From Paenibacillus ihumii (GTDB lineage Bacteria > Bacillota > Bacilli > Paenibacillales > Paenibacillaceae), in contig NZ_LN884299.1 of the NCBI RefSeq assembly GCF_001403875.1, positions 1,674,117 to 1,738,116 of the forward strand: a stretch of DNA of 64,000 nucleotides, given 5' to 3'. Both the position numbers and the translations under genes were made by a program. Every line of letters starts with the position of its first letter. The stretch's first letter is position 1. Below are positions 50,867 to 59,366 of the stretch, piece by piece. The notes under the pieces were generated by a model. The model was not told the origin of the DNA, did no database searches, and saw only the letters and a program-made list of their open reading frames with translations.

Positions 50867-51955
50867 ATGGACTTGGCGGAAATGCTCACTTTTGCCGATA
50901 TCGGACAGCTTAGCAGAATAGCAGACCATTACCGATGCGAGTGCAATGGCAACTCCAAGCGCGATTTGATCCAGTCGATTCTTCAAACGATTGGGCGAAG
51001 GGAGTTTATCGAGCGGCATCTTGATGAATTGAGCTTGGAGGATTTGCGCTTTCTGAACATGCTGCTTTTTGATGGAAGACGCCAGTTCAGCTTGGAAGAA
51101 TTGATCGCCTGTGCACAGCAGTCGCGTTTCGACCAGGACGCCAAGGACCGCGAGAGTCCCAGGGATATGATCACTAGATTCAGGCAGCGAGGATGGCTGT
51201 TTAACGGTACAACAGCAAGCACGAGGTACTTCTTTGAGGTTCCCGAGGATTTGAAACGGCGCTTCAAAGTGTCGCTGGAGGCCCGCTTCAAGTCGGCCAC
51301 CTACAAAGCGGACGCGGAACCAACCGTCTACAGGGAAGAGCATGACCTGCTCCCGAAGGATTTGAGAGAGCTGCTGGATTACGTGTATCATCATGAAATT
51401 CCCTTGAATGCGGAAGGGGTTATGTACCGCAGAAACCAAATGCAGCTCATGGAGAAGCTCCATATTTCAGAGCCGCTGGTAGGCAAAGGCTGGAGGTTCG
51501 GCTACGGGCGCAGGTTCAAGGATTACCCTAGCCGCTTGGCGCTGATCTACGACTATGCGTACCACATGAAATGGATAAGGGAGGAAGGCGGATTGCTGAT
51601 CTTGACCGCTAACGGGAGCGAATTTCTTGCGGGCAATAAACAAGAACCGATGATACAGTTTGTTAGCTTTTGGTTAAGACTTTATAAAGGGCCTGTCCCT
51701 AACTTGCTCTCTCTCATCTATTGGATTGAGCGGTGCACCGGAGAATGGGTAACGGCGGCTTCGCTGTATGCAACCCTGGAGCGTTTGATCAAGCCTTTTT
51801 TCTATGATACTCCGGAGTCCATTTTCGAAGAACGCCTTCTGCGGATGATGCTTCATCTGGGCATGCTGCGGATCGGTGAAGGCGATGCCGGCGTCAGGCT
51901 CGTCCAATCAACCCCCTTTGGCAGGGAATGTGTTCAGCAGCTTCAGAAGCATTAG
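50867..51955 (+). CDS. Unknown protein with SAP-like N-terminus and helical repeats
   Basis: The product is 362 residues with no membrane segment. The first 45 residues (for example IADHYRCECNGNSKRDLIQSIL) resemble a SAP or Rho-N nucleic-acid-binding helix pair. Alternating helical segments follow (LSLEDLRFLNMLLFDGRRQFSLEEL; LALIYDYAYHMKWIREEGGLLILT), reminiscent of winged-helix units such as those in helicase-associated domains. I cannot name the family. GCGAGGCGG precedes the start by a short distance. It has its own transcription unit after the phosphatase terminator. Confidence 0.72.
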   Translation: MDLAEMLTFADIGQLSRIADHYRCECNGNSKRDLIQSILQTIGRREFIERHLDELSLEDLRFLNMLLFDGRRQFSLEELIACAQQSRFDQDAKDRESPRDMITRFRQRGWLFNGTTASTRYFFEVPEDLKRRFKVSLEARFKSATYKADAEPTVYREEHDLLPKDLRELLDYVYHHEIPLNAEGVMYRRNQMQLMEKLHISEPLVGKGWRFGYGRRFKDYPSRLALIYDYAYHMKWIREEGGLLILTANGSEFLAGNKQEPMIQFVSFWLRLYKGPVPNLLSLIYWIERCTGEWVTAASLYATLERLIKPFFYDTPESIFEERLLRMMLHLGMLRIGEGDAGVRLVQSTPFGRECVQQLQKH

Positions 51956-52047
51956 CGTACCGCAAGGAAAGGGCTCGGCCCGTCATTGACAGCGGCCGAT
52001 TGCAGCTGTTACAATCACACCCAATCAAATGCGGGGGAGTGGTTAAT

Positions 52048-52551
52048 ATGTTGCTTGATTACCGGGGAAAGCGGCCTGCGGTGGATGCTTCAGTATTCGT
52101 TGCGGAAGGCGCAAAGCTGATCGGCGATGTTACGATCGGCAAGAATAGCAGCGTATGGTTCAATGCAGTGTTAAGAGGGGATTTGGCGGAAATCGTAGTC
52201 GGAGAGAGAACCAATCTCCAGGACGGAGTGGTCGGCCATGTGAATGCGGGGCAGCCCTTAATCGTCGGAGATGATGTCTCCGTTGGCCACGCCGCGATTA
52301 TTCACGGATGCCGAATAGGCAAAGGCACTTTAATCGGCATGGGGGCGATCATCTTAAACGGAGCCGATATCGGTGAATATGCTTTAATAGGAGCAGGTTC
52401 TTTAGTCACGGAAAATACAGTCATTCCGCCCTATACGCTGGCTTTAGGCTCACCGGCAAGGGTTGTACGCGAACTTACGGAAGCCGATTTGCAGCGAATG
52501 AAGCTGACTTCAGACGGCTATGTAGTGAAGGGAAAAGAATACAGGATCTAG
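52048..52551 (+). CDS. Gamma-class carbonic anhydrase-like hexapeptide protein
   Basis: The product is 167 residues in the left-handed beta-helix fold (YrdA/CaiE group). Hexapeptide repeats are evident (IVVGERTNLQDGVV, LIVGDDVSVGHAAI, GKGTLIGMGAIILNGADIGE). Histidines that could bind zinc are in VGHVNAG, VGHAAI and IIHGCRIG. Activity as a carbonic anhydrase is not certain, since many family members are inactive in assays. Start ATG 52048 has GGGGGAG upstream. It is followed by the IDEAL gene after 15 bases. Confidence 0.87.
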   Translation: MLLDYRGKRPAVDASVFVAEGAKLIGDVTIGKNSSVWFNAVLRGDLAEIVVGERTNLQDGVVGHVNAGQPLIVGDDVSVGHAAIIHGCRIGKGTLIGMGAIILNGADIGEYALIGAGSLVTENTVIPPYTLALGSPARVVRELTEADLQRMKLTSDGYVVKGKEYRI

Positions 52552-52566
52552 TTGGAGGTGCATCCT

Positions 52567-52764
52567 ATGGATCAAATGAAGGTTACTTACGAAGTGATGC
52601 TTGGCCTAGCTGCGGAGATGATATGGGATGAAGCTCTGCGGAAACACCGTTCCGAGCAAATTTATAGTGAAATAGATTCCGCCTTGGCCAAGGGTGACGA
52701 AGAGGCTTTTCGAGCTTTAACGGAAGAACTGAAAGCGCTGGAGGGTTTGAAAGAATGCCGCTGA
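52567..52764 (+). CDS. Solo IDEAL-domain protein
   Basis: The product is 65 residues. The central helix contains IYSEIDSALAKGDEEAFRAL, which fits the IDEAL domain found at the C-terminus of B. subtilis YpiB and in ComK-type regulators. In YpiB this follows a UPF0302 domain; here that part is absent and only the IDEAL region remains, just before ypiF as in B. subtilis. ATG 52567 follows GGAGGTG. The terminator starts inside the last codons. Confidence 0.75.
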   Translation: MDQMKVTYEVMLGLAAEMIWDEALRKHRSEQIYSEIDSALAKGDEEAFRALTEELKALEGLKECR

Positions 52765-52779
52765 TGGCATTCTTTTTTT
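52752..52779 (+). terminator. Rho-independent terminator overlapping the IDEAL gene end
   Basis: AGAATGCC-GCTGAT-GGCATTCT with seven T. The 5' arm is coding sequence. Confidence 0.85.
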
Positions 52780-52844
52780 GCAATTCTTTTATTTGGCGGT
52801 CCCCTTTGTATATAATGTTTAAAGAATAAAGGAAGGGGATAGAC

Positions 52845-53267
52845 ATGAAATTCAGTGAAGTAGATGAAGCATCATGGGAGGAATTGCGCCCGTATCTGGA
52901 TACTTGCCTCATTCCGGTTACAGGGCTTACCGGGAACGAACAGCCCTATGAGGTGACGGCGGCGCTAGAGAGACTGAGAGACATCATGGACTGGATCGAA
53001 ACTCCATTCAAGGGCAGAGTGGTTACATATCCTTCTTTTCAGTATGGAAGGGATGATATTATGCCGCAAATAAATGAAGTTTGTCACCATGTCAAGTTAT
53101 CGGGGTTTACCTTTGTTATTGTCGTCTCTGCCGATGTCAAACTGGCTGCGGATAAAATTCCCAATGCCGATTTAATCGTTGCGCCAAGCGAGTTTGAGGG
53201 GATGCAGGGTACAGAGGCAAGCTCTAGAGTGAGCAGGCAAATTCTGCAGATGTGGGAAATGGGCTAA
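52845..53267 (+). CDS. ypiF: DUF2487 protein YpiF
   Basis: The product is 140 residues and soluble. The pattern (MKFSEVDEASWEELRPYLDT, LIPVTGLTGNEQPYEVTAAL, VVTYPSFQY) matches YpiF, which lies directly before qcrABC in B. subtilis. Its role is unknown; the neighbourhood suggests a link to the cytochrome bc complex or to quinone respiration (inference). AAGGAAGGGG precedes the start. Confidence 0.85.
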   Translation: MKFSEVDEASWEELRPYLDTCLIPVTGLTGNEQPYEVTAALERLRDIMDWIETPFKGRVVTYPSFQYGRDDIMPQINEVCHHVKLSGFTFVIVVSADVKLAADKIPNADLIVAPSEFEGMQGTEASSRVSRQILQMWEMG

Positions 53268-53274
53268 ATCCGTC

Positions 53275-53288
53275 AATTGTGACAAATT
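53275..53288. promoter_or_regulatory. Candidate ResD site upstream of qcrABC
   Basis: AATTGTGACAAATT is an imperfect dyad containing TTGTGAC, close to the TTGTGAA-type ResD box. It is 57 bases upstream of the qcr -35. qcrABC (petCBD) is known to need ResD in B. subtilis. Confidence 0.4.
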
Positions 53289-53344
53289 ATCAACATTTTA
53301 TGTACTCGTGGAGTGACGGGAGCGTAAAAAGACACCGGATATTC

Positions 53345-53373
53345 TTGACGCTCTAGGAACCCTAATATATTAT
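53345..53373 (+). promoter_or_regulatory. Sigma-A promoter of qcrABC
   Basis: TTGACG, 17-base spacer, TATTAT, 80 bases upstream of qcrA. Confidence 0.75.
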
Positions 53374-53453
53374 TAATATGTCTTACCAAAACATGTGATA
53401 TTTCTCATTGAAACGGGAGAGAGAATTGGCTTGCAAAGGGGGTTGAAGAGAGT

Positions 53454-53996
53454 ATGAGCATTCATAACGACGAGCATGAATCATCGCATAGACCGCCTAC
53501 ACGTAAGGAAATGTCCCGTCGGCAGTTTCTTACATATACGCTGGGAGGCGCTACCGCTTTTATGGTAGGGGGTGCAGCGCTGCCAATGGTACGCTTTGCT
53601 GTAGACCCGATTCTGCAAAAGAAAGGCGAGGGCACTTTTGTTAAAGTGGTTGAAGCCAGTAAAATAACAAATGAGCCGCAGGAGTTCAAATTCGAACTGC
53701 AGCAGCAGGATGGCTGGTACTTGAGTACCGCATCACTCGTCGCTTGGATCCGCAAAGATGAGAGCGGCAAAATTTATGCGCTTTCACCGATCTGTAAGCA
53801 TTTGGGCTGTACGGTCGGCTGGAACAGCAATGCGAATTTCCCTAACGAGTATCACTGCCCTTGCCATGGCGCGCACTATACGAAAGAGGGCAAGCAGCTG
53901 GCAGTCGCGTCCGCTCCGCTTGACGAATATAAAGTCATGCTGAAGGACGATTGGGTCTATTTGGGAGAAATTATCCCGAATACGATCGTGAAATAA
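53454..53996 (+). CDS. qcrA: Menaquinol:cytochrome c reductase Rieske iron-sulfur subunit
   Basis: QcrA is the 2Fe-2S subunit that takes electrons from menaquinol. It is 180 residues. The N-terminus has a twin-arginine signal-anchor (SRRQFLTYTLGG then a hydrophobic stretch). The Rieske motifs are CKHLGC and CPCHGAHY, giving two Cys and two His ligands plus the disulfide pair. It is exported folded by Tat. It is the first gene of qcrABC. Confidence 0.97.
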   Translation: MSIHNDEHESSHRPPTRKEMSRRQFLTYTLGGATAFMVGGAALPMVRFAVDPILQKKGEGTFVKVVEASKITNEPQEFKFELQQQDGWYLSTASLVAWIRKDESGKIYALSPICKHLGCTVGWNSNANFPNEYHCPCHGAHYTKEGKQLAVASAPLDEYKVMLKDDWVYLGEIIPNTIVK

Positions 53997-54012
53997 GGAG
54001 GCGTAGATTCGG

Positions 54013-54684
54013 ATGTTTAAAAATGTGTACAACTGGATTGATGAACGTCTTGATATCACGCCGATTTGGAGAGATGTTGCGGACCATGAGGTTCCAGAGC
54101 ATGTTAACCCCGCGCATCACTTCTCCGCTTTCGTGTATTGCTTCGGCGGCTTGACGTTTTTTATTACTGTAATCCAGATCCTGTCGGGGATGTTCCTTAC
54201 GATGTACTACGTTCCTGACATTATTAATGCTTACGCCAGTGTAGAGTACCTGCAGACACAGGTGGCCTTTGGCCAGATCGTCCGCGGTATGCACCACTGG
54301 GGGGCAAGCCTGGTTATCGTTATGATGTTCCTTCACACGCTCCGGGTATTCTTCACAGGCTCTTACAAAGCGCCTCGCGAGATGAACTGGGTGGTGGGCA
54401 TGCTGATTTTCTTCGTCATGATCGGACTCGGTCTGACGGGCTATTTGCTGCCATGGGACAACAAAGCTTATTTTGCAACGAAAGTTACATTGGAAATTGC
54501 TAACTCTGTGCCGGTTCTCGGACCTGTCATTAAAGAATTGCTTCAGGGCGGTACGATCGTTGGCGCTGAGACGCTTACTCGGTTCTTTGCCATTCACGTG
54601 TTCTTCCTTCCGGCCGTGCTGCTTATCCTTCTGGTAGGACACTTTATTATGATCCGCAGACAGGGTATTTCCGGTCCGCTATAA
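54013..54684 (+). CDS. qcrB: Menaquinol:cytochrome c reductase cytochrome b6 subunit
   Basis: QcrB is the 223-residue, four-helix cytochrome b subunit with the hemes near menaquinone. The histidine pairs lie in MHHWGASLVIVMMFLHTLR and RFFAIHVFFLP. Cys43 (FVYCFGG) is the residue that binds the extra heme c covalently in the Bacillus enzyme and in cytochrome b6f, and it is conserved. Near-identity to the B. subtilis protein is visible throughout. Confidence 0.97.
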   Translation: MFKNVYNWIDERLDITPIWRDVADHEVPEHVNPAHHFSAFVYCFGGLTFFITVIQILSGMFLTMYYVPDIINAYASVEYLQTQVAFGQIVRGMHHWGASLVIVMMFLHTLRVFFTGSYKAPREMNWVVGMLIFFVMIGLGLTGYLLPWDNKAYFATKVTLEIANSVPVLGPVIKELLQGGTIVGAETLTRFFAIHVFFLPAVLLILLVGHFIMIRRQGISGPL

Positions 54685-54706
54685 AATTGAGAAGGGAGGC
54701 ATTAAC

Positions 54707-55579
54707 ATGGCTCACGTAGACAAATCGAAAGAGAAAGTCGTATTTGTCGGCGATTCGCGCGTACGCAAGGGCAACGGATTTATCACTCCTCCCGATTATA
54801 CGGCATACCCCGGTAAGTCGGAGGCGTTTATTCCGAACTTTTTGTTAAAAGAATGGATGGTCGGCGTTGTAGTGCTTGTCGGGTTCCTGGTATTGACCAT
54901 TGCGGAACCTGCGCCGCTAGGCTACCCGGCTAACCCGAGTGCATCGGTCATTCCGATGCCGGACTGGTACTTCCTGTTTCTGTACCAGTATTTGAAATAT
55001 CCTTACGCATCTGGAGATTGGGTTGTACTCGGTACACTCGGTATTCCGGGTGTAGCGTTCGGCGGCCTATTGCTTGCTCCGTTCCTGGATCGCGGGAAGG
55101 AACGCCGCTTCTATCGCCGTCCTATCGCTTCATCGCTGATGTTCCTGTCGCTTGCTGCAGTCGTTTATTTGACGAATGTAGCCTGGACGCACTACAAGCA
55201 TGAGCTTGAAGCTTCGGGCACGCAGCCGGAGCATATCCAGCGTGAAGAAGAGGCTAGGGAGAAGCGGGAACAAGGGCTGCCTACCTCGAATGCCGTTCGG
55301 CAGAAGGAGGTTGCCATCGTGGATAAAGACGATCCTGCGATGGAATTTTATGAGAAGGCAACCTGCATCAACTGCCACGCTGCCGATTTGAAAGGGACTG
55401 CTGCTCCTTCATTGCGCGGGGTTGGCGACAAGCACAGCAAGGATGAGATTCTAACGATTATTCATGAAGGCTACAAAACGATGCCGCCGATGTATGATGC
55501 CGCAACTAGCGCGGGTCTTACAGATGAAGACATCGATCACTTGGCCGGATGGCTTGCGAAGCAAAAAGCCGAACAGTAA
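54707..55579 (+). CDS. qcrC: Menaquinol:cytochrome c reductase cytochrome b/c subunit
   Basis: QcrC fuses a subunit-IV-like membrane part (about residues 1-155, three helices, VIPMPDWYFLFLYQYLKYP) to a C-terminal cytochrome c domain. The heme motif is CINCH (about residue 221), with a distal Met in YKTMPPMYD. The heme is attached by the ResBC machinery encoded at the start of the window. A charged linker (EREEEAREKREQGLP-like region, about 170-200) joins both parts. Confidence 0.96.
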   Translation: MAHVDKSKEKVVFVGDSRVRKGNGFITPPDYTAYPGKSEAFIPNFLLKEWMVGVVVLVGFLVLTIAEPAPLGYPANPSASVIPMPDWYFLFLYQYLKYPYASGDWVVLGTLGIPGVAFGGLLLAPFLDRGKERRFYRRPIASSLMFLSLAAVVYLTNVAWTHYKHELEASGTQPEHIQREEEAREKREQGLPTSNAVRQKEVAIVDKDDPAMEFYEKATCINCHAADLKGTAAPSLRGVGDKHSKDEILTIIHEGYKTMPPMYDAATSAGLTDEDIDHLAGWLAKQKAEQ

Positions 55580-55593
55580 AATAGGAATAAATC

Positions 55594-55625
55594 AAAACCT
55601 GATCGTAATGACCGATCAGGTTTTT
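55594..55625 (+). terminator. Rho-independent terminator of qcrABC
   Basis: AAAACCTGATCG / CGATCAGGTTTTT with a seven-base loop, 14 bases after the stop. Confidence 0.92.
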
Positions 55626-55682
55626 GATTTCATAAGGACAAGTATGCTGCGGCAGGCCTGCAGTATGAAAGGAGTATGAAAG

Positions 55683-56309
55683 TTGAGGCTGTCATTGTTG
55701 TGGAGCCGGGAATTTCTAACGAGCCGGTTCATTTTATGGGCTTTGTTCGTAAGCAATTTGCTTGGCACGATCTATGGATACATATGGTATGGAGCACAGC
55801 TCCAGGAGACATGGGCCAATTATCCCCGCTGGTTGATTCCGTTTGTACCGGACAGCCCGACGGCGAGTCTGTTTTTCACGATAGCGCTATTATTCCTTAT
55901 GTTTCCGGATTTATTGTCTAAGTATCATCGAATGCGGACTATTATTGAAGCTTTAGCCGTCGTTACAAGCGTGAAATATGGAATATGGGCTGTAAGCATT
56001 ATTTTTGCAGGGGCTTATCAAGGGGATCCGCTTGTGTGGCAGGATTGGATGCTGGTTGCTTCGCATTTAGCGATGGCAGCCGAAGCGCTGTTGTTCGTGC
56101 GTTTTTTCAAGTACGGGACGATTACGCTGCTTATAGCGGGAGCATGGACGTTCCTTAATGATTTTATCGATTATTCTTATGGCGTTTATCCATGGCTGCC
56201 GCAAGCCCTATGGGATGATGTCGGCACAGTAATGATCTTTACCGTAGCCCTAACCAGCTTCAGCATCGCCGCCGGCTGGATCGCGATGAGAGCGGCAAAA
56301 AGAACATAA
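55683..56309 (+). CDS. ypjA: DUF1405 membrane protein YpjA
   Basis: The product is 208 residues with about six membrane segments (FILWALFVSNLLGTIYGYIW first). It matches B. subtilis YpjA in place and pattern, including NYPRWLIPFVPDSPTASLFF and FLNDFIDYSYGVYPWLP. Function unknown. The start is TTG 55683 behind AAAGGAG, nine bases away. It is next to ypjB. Confidence 0.85.
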   Translation: MRLSLLWSREFLTSRFILWALFVSNLLGTIYGYIWYGAQLQETWANYPRWLIPFVPDSPTASLFFTIALLFLMFPDLLSKYHRMRTIIEALAVVTSVKYGIWAVSIIFAGAYQGDPLVWQDWMLVASHLAMAAEALLFVRFFKYGTITLLIAGAWTFLNDFIDYSYGVYPWLPQALWDDVGTVMIFTVALTSFSIAAGWIAMRAAKRT

Positions 56310-56364
56310 CGCGGTTCTAAGGAAGGACAGCTTGCCATACCATGTTTGGTAAGGGGGGATGTCC

Positions 56365-57261
56365 GTGAGGCGGGTTAAGGATAGGCGGGGGCTGCTCGTG
56401 CTGCTGGGCGTATTGTTAGCCTTGTGCTGGTCTGTGCCGTACCCGGATACGGCGCAAGCCAGTGAGGCTGATTCTGCGGGGTCTGCGAAGGAGCGGGCTG
56501 AACGATTGCAGCATTTCGAAGCGGTGACCGAGCGCCTGTATGATGTGATGCAGCAAGGCGATACGGCGGCCGCTCATCAGGAAATGGATCAATTAATCCA
56601 GGTGCTGGAGGGGCTGAGCTTTAAAGGCTTGACCTCTGTAGATGGAATTCATGCTCTTGCAGAATGCATTATGGATACGAGGAATACGATCCACCGGGTG
56701 AAGCTGGCGCCGGAAGCCTGGATTGAGACGTCTGCCCGGCTCAGGCTAGCGGTGAACAGCTTGACGCATAAGCGGGACGCCCTGTGGCAGCAATACTATA
56801 AAGTGATGTCCAGCAGCCTGCAGGACATGGGAAAGGCGCGCTCGGGCGGCGACCGGACGGGATTCAAGGTAGCGCTGCAATCCCTGCAGGCTAACTATGG
56901 AATGATCAGGCCAGCGGCGGTCATTCAACGAGATGCAGCAGATATTCGAAAGTTCGATTCTTGGCTGTCTTATGTAGAGCGCCTCGGTAACGAAGCCGTC
57001 TGGGACGAGGCTGCGCTGAAGGGAGCCATCGATCAAGGGGCTCCTCTTCTTCAGGACCTGTTTGGACGAAAAGGCCATGAGCCGGTTTTTCTGCCGATTG
57101 TCGGCAATGCAAGCCCCTGGTATTGGAGCGCTCTGATCGGCGGCTGGATCATGCTTGCGCTAACCTATACAGCGATGCGTAAATATCAAGCCGAGCAGGG
57201 CGTTTCTTCGGTGCACAGGCCGAAAGGGATCGGGGGACTGTTCAACAAGCGGGATGAATAG
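56365..57261 (+). CDS. ypjB: Sporulation protein YpjB
   Basis: The product is 298 residues. It has an N-terminal signal peptide (RGLLVLLGVLLALCWSVPYP, then TAQAS), a helical outer domain (about 30-240) and a C-terminal membrane segment (about 254-272). It matches the YpjB family by layout and position. GTG 56365 is preferred: AAGGGGGG ends six bases upstream, whereas the ATG at 56359 touches it. Exact role unknown. Confidence 0.82.
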   Translation: MRRVKDRRGLLVLLGVLLALCWSVPYPDTAQASEADSAGSAKERAERLQHFEAVTERLYDVMQQGDTAAAHQEMDQLIQVLEGLSFKGLTSVDGIHALAECIMDTRNTIHRVKLAPEAWIETSARLRLAVNSLTHKRDALWQQYYKVMSSSLQDMGKARSGGDRTGFKVALQSLQANYGMIRPAAVIQRDAADIRKFDSWLSYVERLGNEAVWDEAALKGAIDQGAPLLQDLFGRKGHEPVFLPIVGNASPWYWSALIGGWIMLALTYTAMRKYQAEQGVSSVHRPKGIGGLFNKRDE

Positions 57262-57323
57262 GCATTGCATTATATGAGAAATGAATCTCCTCCCGGCAGC
57301 CCTGCTTCCTTTGCGAAGCGGGG

Positions 57324-58193
57324 CTATTCTTCTTTAAAGCCTTCTCCGTGCACGTCATGGACGTCGCTGATAATGATGAATGCTCTGGGATCTACCGACT
57401 TGACGATGGCCCGCAAACGACGCATTTCCTGCCTGGAAACGACGCAATAGGCTACATGCTTAGCTTGCTTGGAATAAGCGCCAACCGCCGGGATCAGCGT
57501 GACGCCACGCTCCATTTCCGTCGTGATGATATCGGCGATTTCGGGAGCATAGTCGCTGATAATCGTGAAGGCCCTGGCGGAATAGGCGCCTTCCTGAATG
57601 AAGTCGATGACCTTGGAGGCAATAAACACGGCGACCAGCGTGTACAGAATGTTCTCCTCGCGGATGTAGAACAGCGACAGGCCGATAATGACCACGTCCA
57701 GGCTAAGGATGACCTGCCCCATGCTCCAGCCGTATTTGCGGCCGAGAATTCTGGCGATGATGTCGGAGCCGCCGGTCGTGCCGCCGAAGCGGAAGACAAG
57801 CCCGAGGCCCGCTCCCAGCGTAACGCCGGCGTAGAGAGAAGCCAGAATGTAATCATGCTCGGTCGTAAACGGGTGAATCCAGCCGTTATGAATCATGCTC
57901 TCGAATATCCAGAGGAAAAAAGACAAGGAAGCGATCCCCAGGCCAGTATAAATGATCGAGCGCCCCCCTAATATTTTCCATCCTAATAAAAACAAAGGGA
58001 TATTCAGTACGAGGTTGGAGACGGAAGGAGATATGCCGAACGCATAATTCAGCAGAATCGTCACGCCGGTAACTCCGCCCTCCATTAATTGATTCGGAAT
58101 AATGAAATACAGCAGTCCAAAAGCATAAATCGCCGTTCCCAGCATTATGGGAAGCATGGTTCGTAAATAGCTTGTCAGTCTGATTGTTTTCAT
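57324..58193 (-). CDS. ypjC: YitT family membrane protein (YpjC)
   Basis: The product is 289 residues. Five to six membrane segments (about residues 12-185; MLPIMLGTAIYAFGLLYFII, GGVTGVTILLNYAFG, FGGTTGGSDIIARIL) are followed by a cytoplasmic DUF2179 domain at the C-terminus (RAFTIISDYAPEIADIITTEMERG). The transport substrate or role is unknown. ATG 58193 has AGGTGGG upstream. It is the only minus-strand gene after 10.5 kb; B. subtilis ypjC lies at the equivalent place. Confidence 0.87.
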   Translation of the reverse strand: MKTIRLTSYLRTMLPIMLGTAIYAFGLLYFIIPNQLMEGGVTGVTILLNYAFGISPSVSNLVLNIPLFLLGWKILGGRSIIYTGLGIASLSFFLWIFESMIHNGWIHPFTTEHDYILASLYAGVTLGAGLGLVFRFGGTTGGSDIIARILGRKYGWSMGQVILSLDVVIIGLSLFYIREENILYTLVAVFIASKVIDFIQEGAYSARAFTIISDYAPEIADIITTEMERGVTLIPAVGAYSKQAKHVAYCVVSRQEMRRLRAIVKSVDPRAFIIISDVHDVHGEGFKEE

Positions 58194-58419
58194 CAATTAT
58201 CCCACCTGTAATAAAATAAGTTAGGCCTGTATTTCGATTTTCCCCTCTATAAAATAGAAGTATAGACAGGCGCACATTTTTATCCCAGCTTCTCCTCGGA
58301 TTGTTGTTCAACTCATATAGTATACCTTTTTGTGCGGCGATTAAAAAATGATTTGTTTTCAAAACGTCTTTACGATAACATAGGGTTAAAACCTGAGTAA
58401 AGACGGGGAGGCATAGGCA

Positions 58420-58752
58420 TTGCAGGAGAAGACACTTTCGGAAATGCAGCGGGAAGTGGACGCATACATATCGCAGTTCAAGGAGGGCTACTTCAGTCCC
58501 CTTAGCATGCTTGCCCGAATGAGTGAAGAGGTCGGCGAACTGGCGCGGGAAGTGAACCATCAATTTGGCGAGAAGCCCAAGAAGCCGGAGGAGGCCGACA
58601 ACTCGATCGAATTGGAGCTAGGCGATATATTGTTCATCACGATTTGCTTTGCGAATTCGCTTGGAATCGATTTGACGGAGGCCCACAATAGGGTGATGCA
58701 TAAATTTAATACCCGCGATGCAGACCGGTGGACCAAAAAGGACACCGATTAG
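58420..58752 (+). CDS. ypjD: MazG-like nucleotide pyrophosphohydrolase YpjD
   Basis: The product is 110 residues. All-alpha NTP pyrophosphatase motifs are present: EEVGELAREVNH (about residues 37-48) and ELGDILFITICFA (about 66-78), forming the EExxE...ExxD metal site. It probably hydrolyses non-canonical or excess nucleoside triphosphates. The start is TTG 58420 with GGGGAGGC upstream. It is followed by a TPR gene rather than directly by dapB as in B. subtilis. Confidence 0.9.
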   Translation: MQEKTLSEMQREVDAYISQFKEGYFSPLSMLARMSEEVGELAREVNHQFGEKPKKPEEADNSIELELGDILFITICFANSLGIDLTEAHNRVMHKFNTRDADRWTKKDTD

Positions 58753-58805
58753 CAGGAAGCATCATATGCTGTATTAATTTCAGCCCATACGTGGGGGGAC
58801 AGCAT

Positions 58806-59345
58806 ATGCAGGTTGAACAATGCTTGAAAAAAGCTTACCGCAGCATTTTCGACAATGATTTTGAAGGGGCGATTCACTGGTTTGAACAGGCGCTTTCGGA
58901 GGGGCCCGACCATGCGGACATCCACTATCGCCTGTCCATTACTTGTGCGCGCAGCGACCGGCTGGAAAAGGCGATCCATCATGCCCGCCTGGCTGCGACG
59001 CTGGAGCCCGCCCATAAGGAATATAAATCGCATTATGACAGGCTGCAGTCCAAGGAATTGACGGTCATGGCGAAAAAACAGCTTGAGCAATCCCACTCCC
59101 AGGCCCGGCGAGGCCGTTTGGCCGAGTCTGCGGTTCATTTGCTGGAGCGAGCGGTTCATTTGGATCCGCTGTCCGTCATCGCACAGCTATGGCTTGCGAT
59201 TGCATACGGCGAGCTGCAGCAATACGCGCTTGCTTTGCAGGCTGTCCAGGAGGCGTCGCAGCTTCCGCAGGACGAAGCGATTACGAAGCAGCTTCTTACA
59301 TTGGAGCAACGATTTAAATCCAAGATCAAACAATCATCATCCTAG
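58806..59345 (+). CDS. Tetratricopeptide repeat protein
   Basis: The product is 179 residues with about four TPR-like helix pairs: AYRSIFDNDFEGAIHWFEQAL, ADIHYRLSITCARSDRLEKAI, GRLAESAVHLLERAVHLDPL and AQLWLAIAYGELQQYALAL. It is soluble, with a basic Ser-rich end. Such proteins are scaffolds; the partner is unknown. ATG 58806 has GGGGGGA about nine bases upstream. It is between ypjD and dapB. Confidence 0.85.
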   Translation: MQVEQCLKKAYRSIFDNDFEGAIHWFEQALSEGPDHADIHYRLSITCARSDRLEKAIHHARLAATLEPAHKEYKSHYDRLQSKELTVMAKKQLEQSHSQARRGRLAESAVHLLERAVHLDPLSVIAQLWLAIAYGELQQYALALQAVQEASQLPQDEAITKQLLTLEQRFKSKIKQSSS

Positions 59346-59366
59346 GGAATGAGAGGTAATCATATT

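Noticed and set aside
55676..55921. An 81-codon frame at the start of ypjA
   Set aside because: It overlaps ypjA in another frame. The ypjA frame has the ribosome binding site at the right distance and matches the family.
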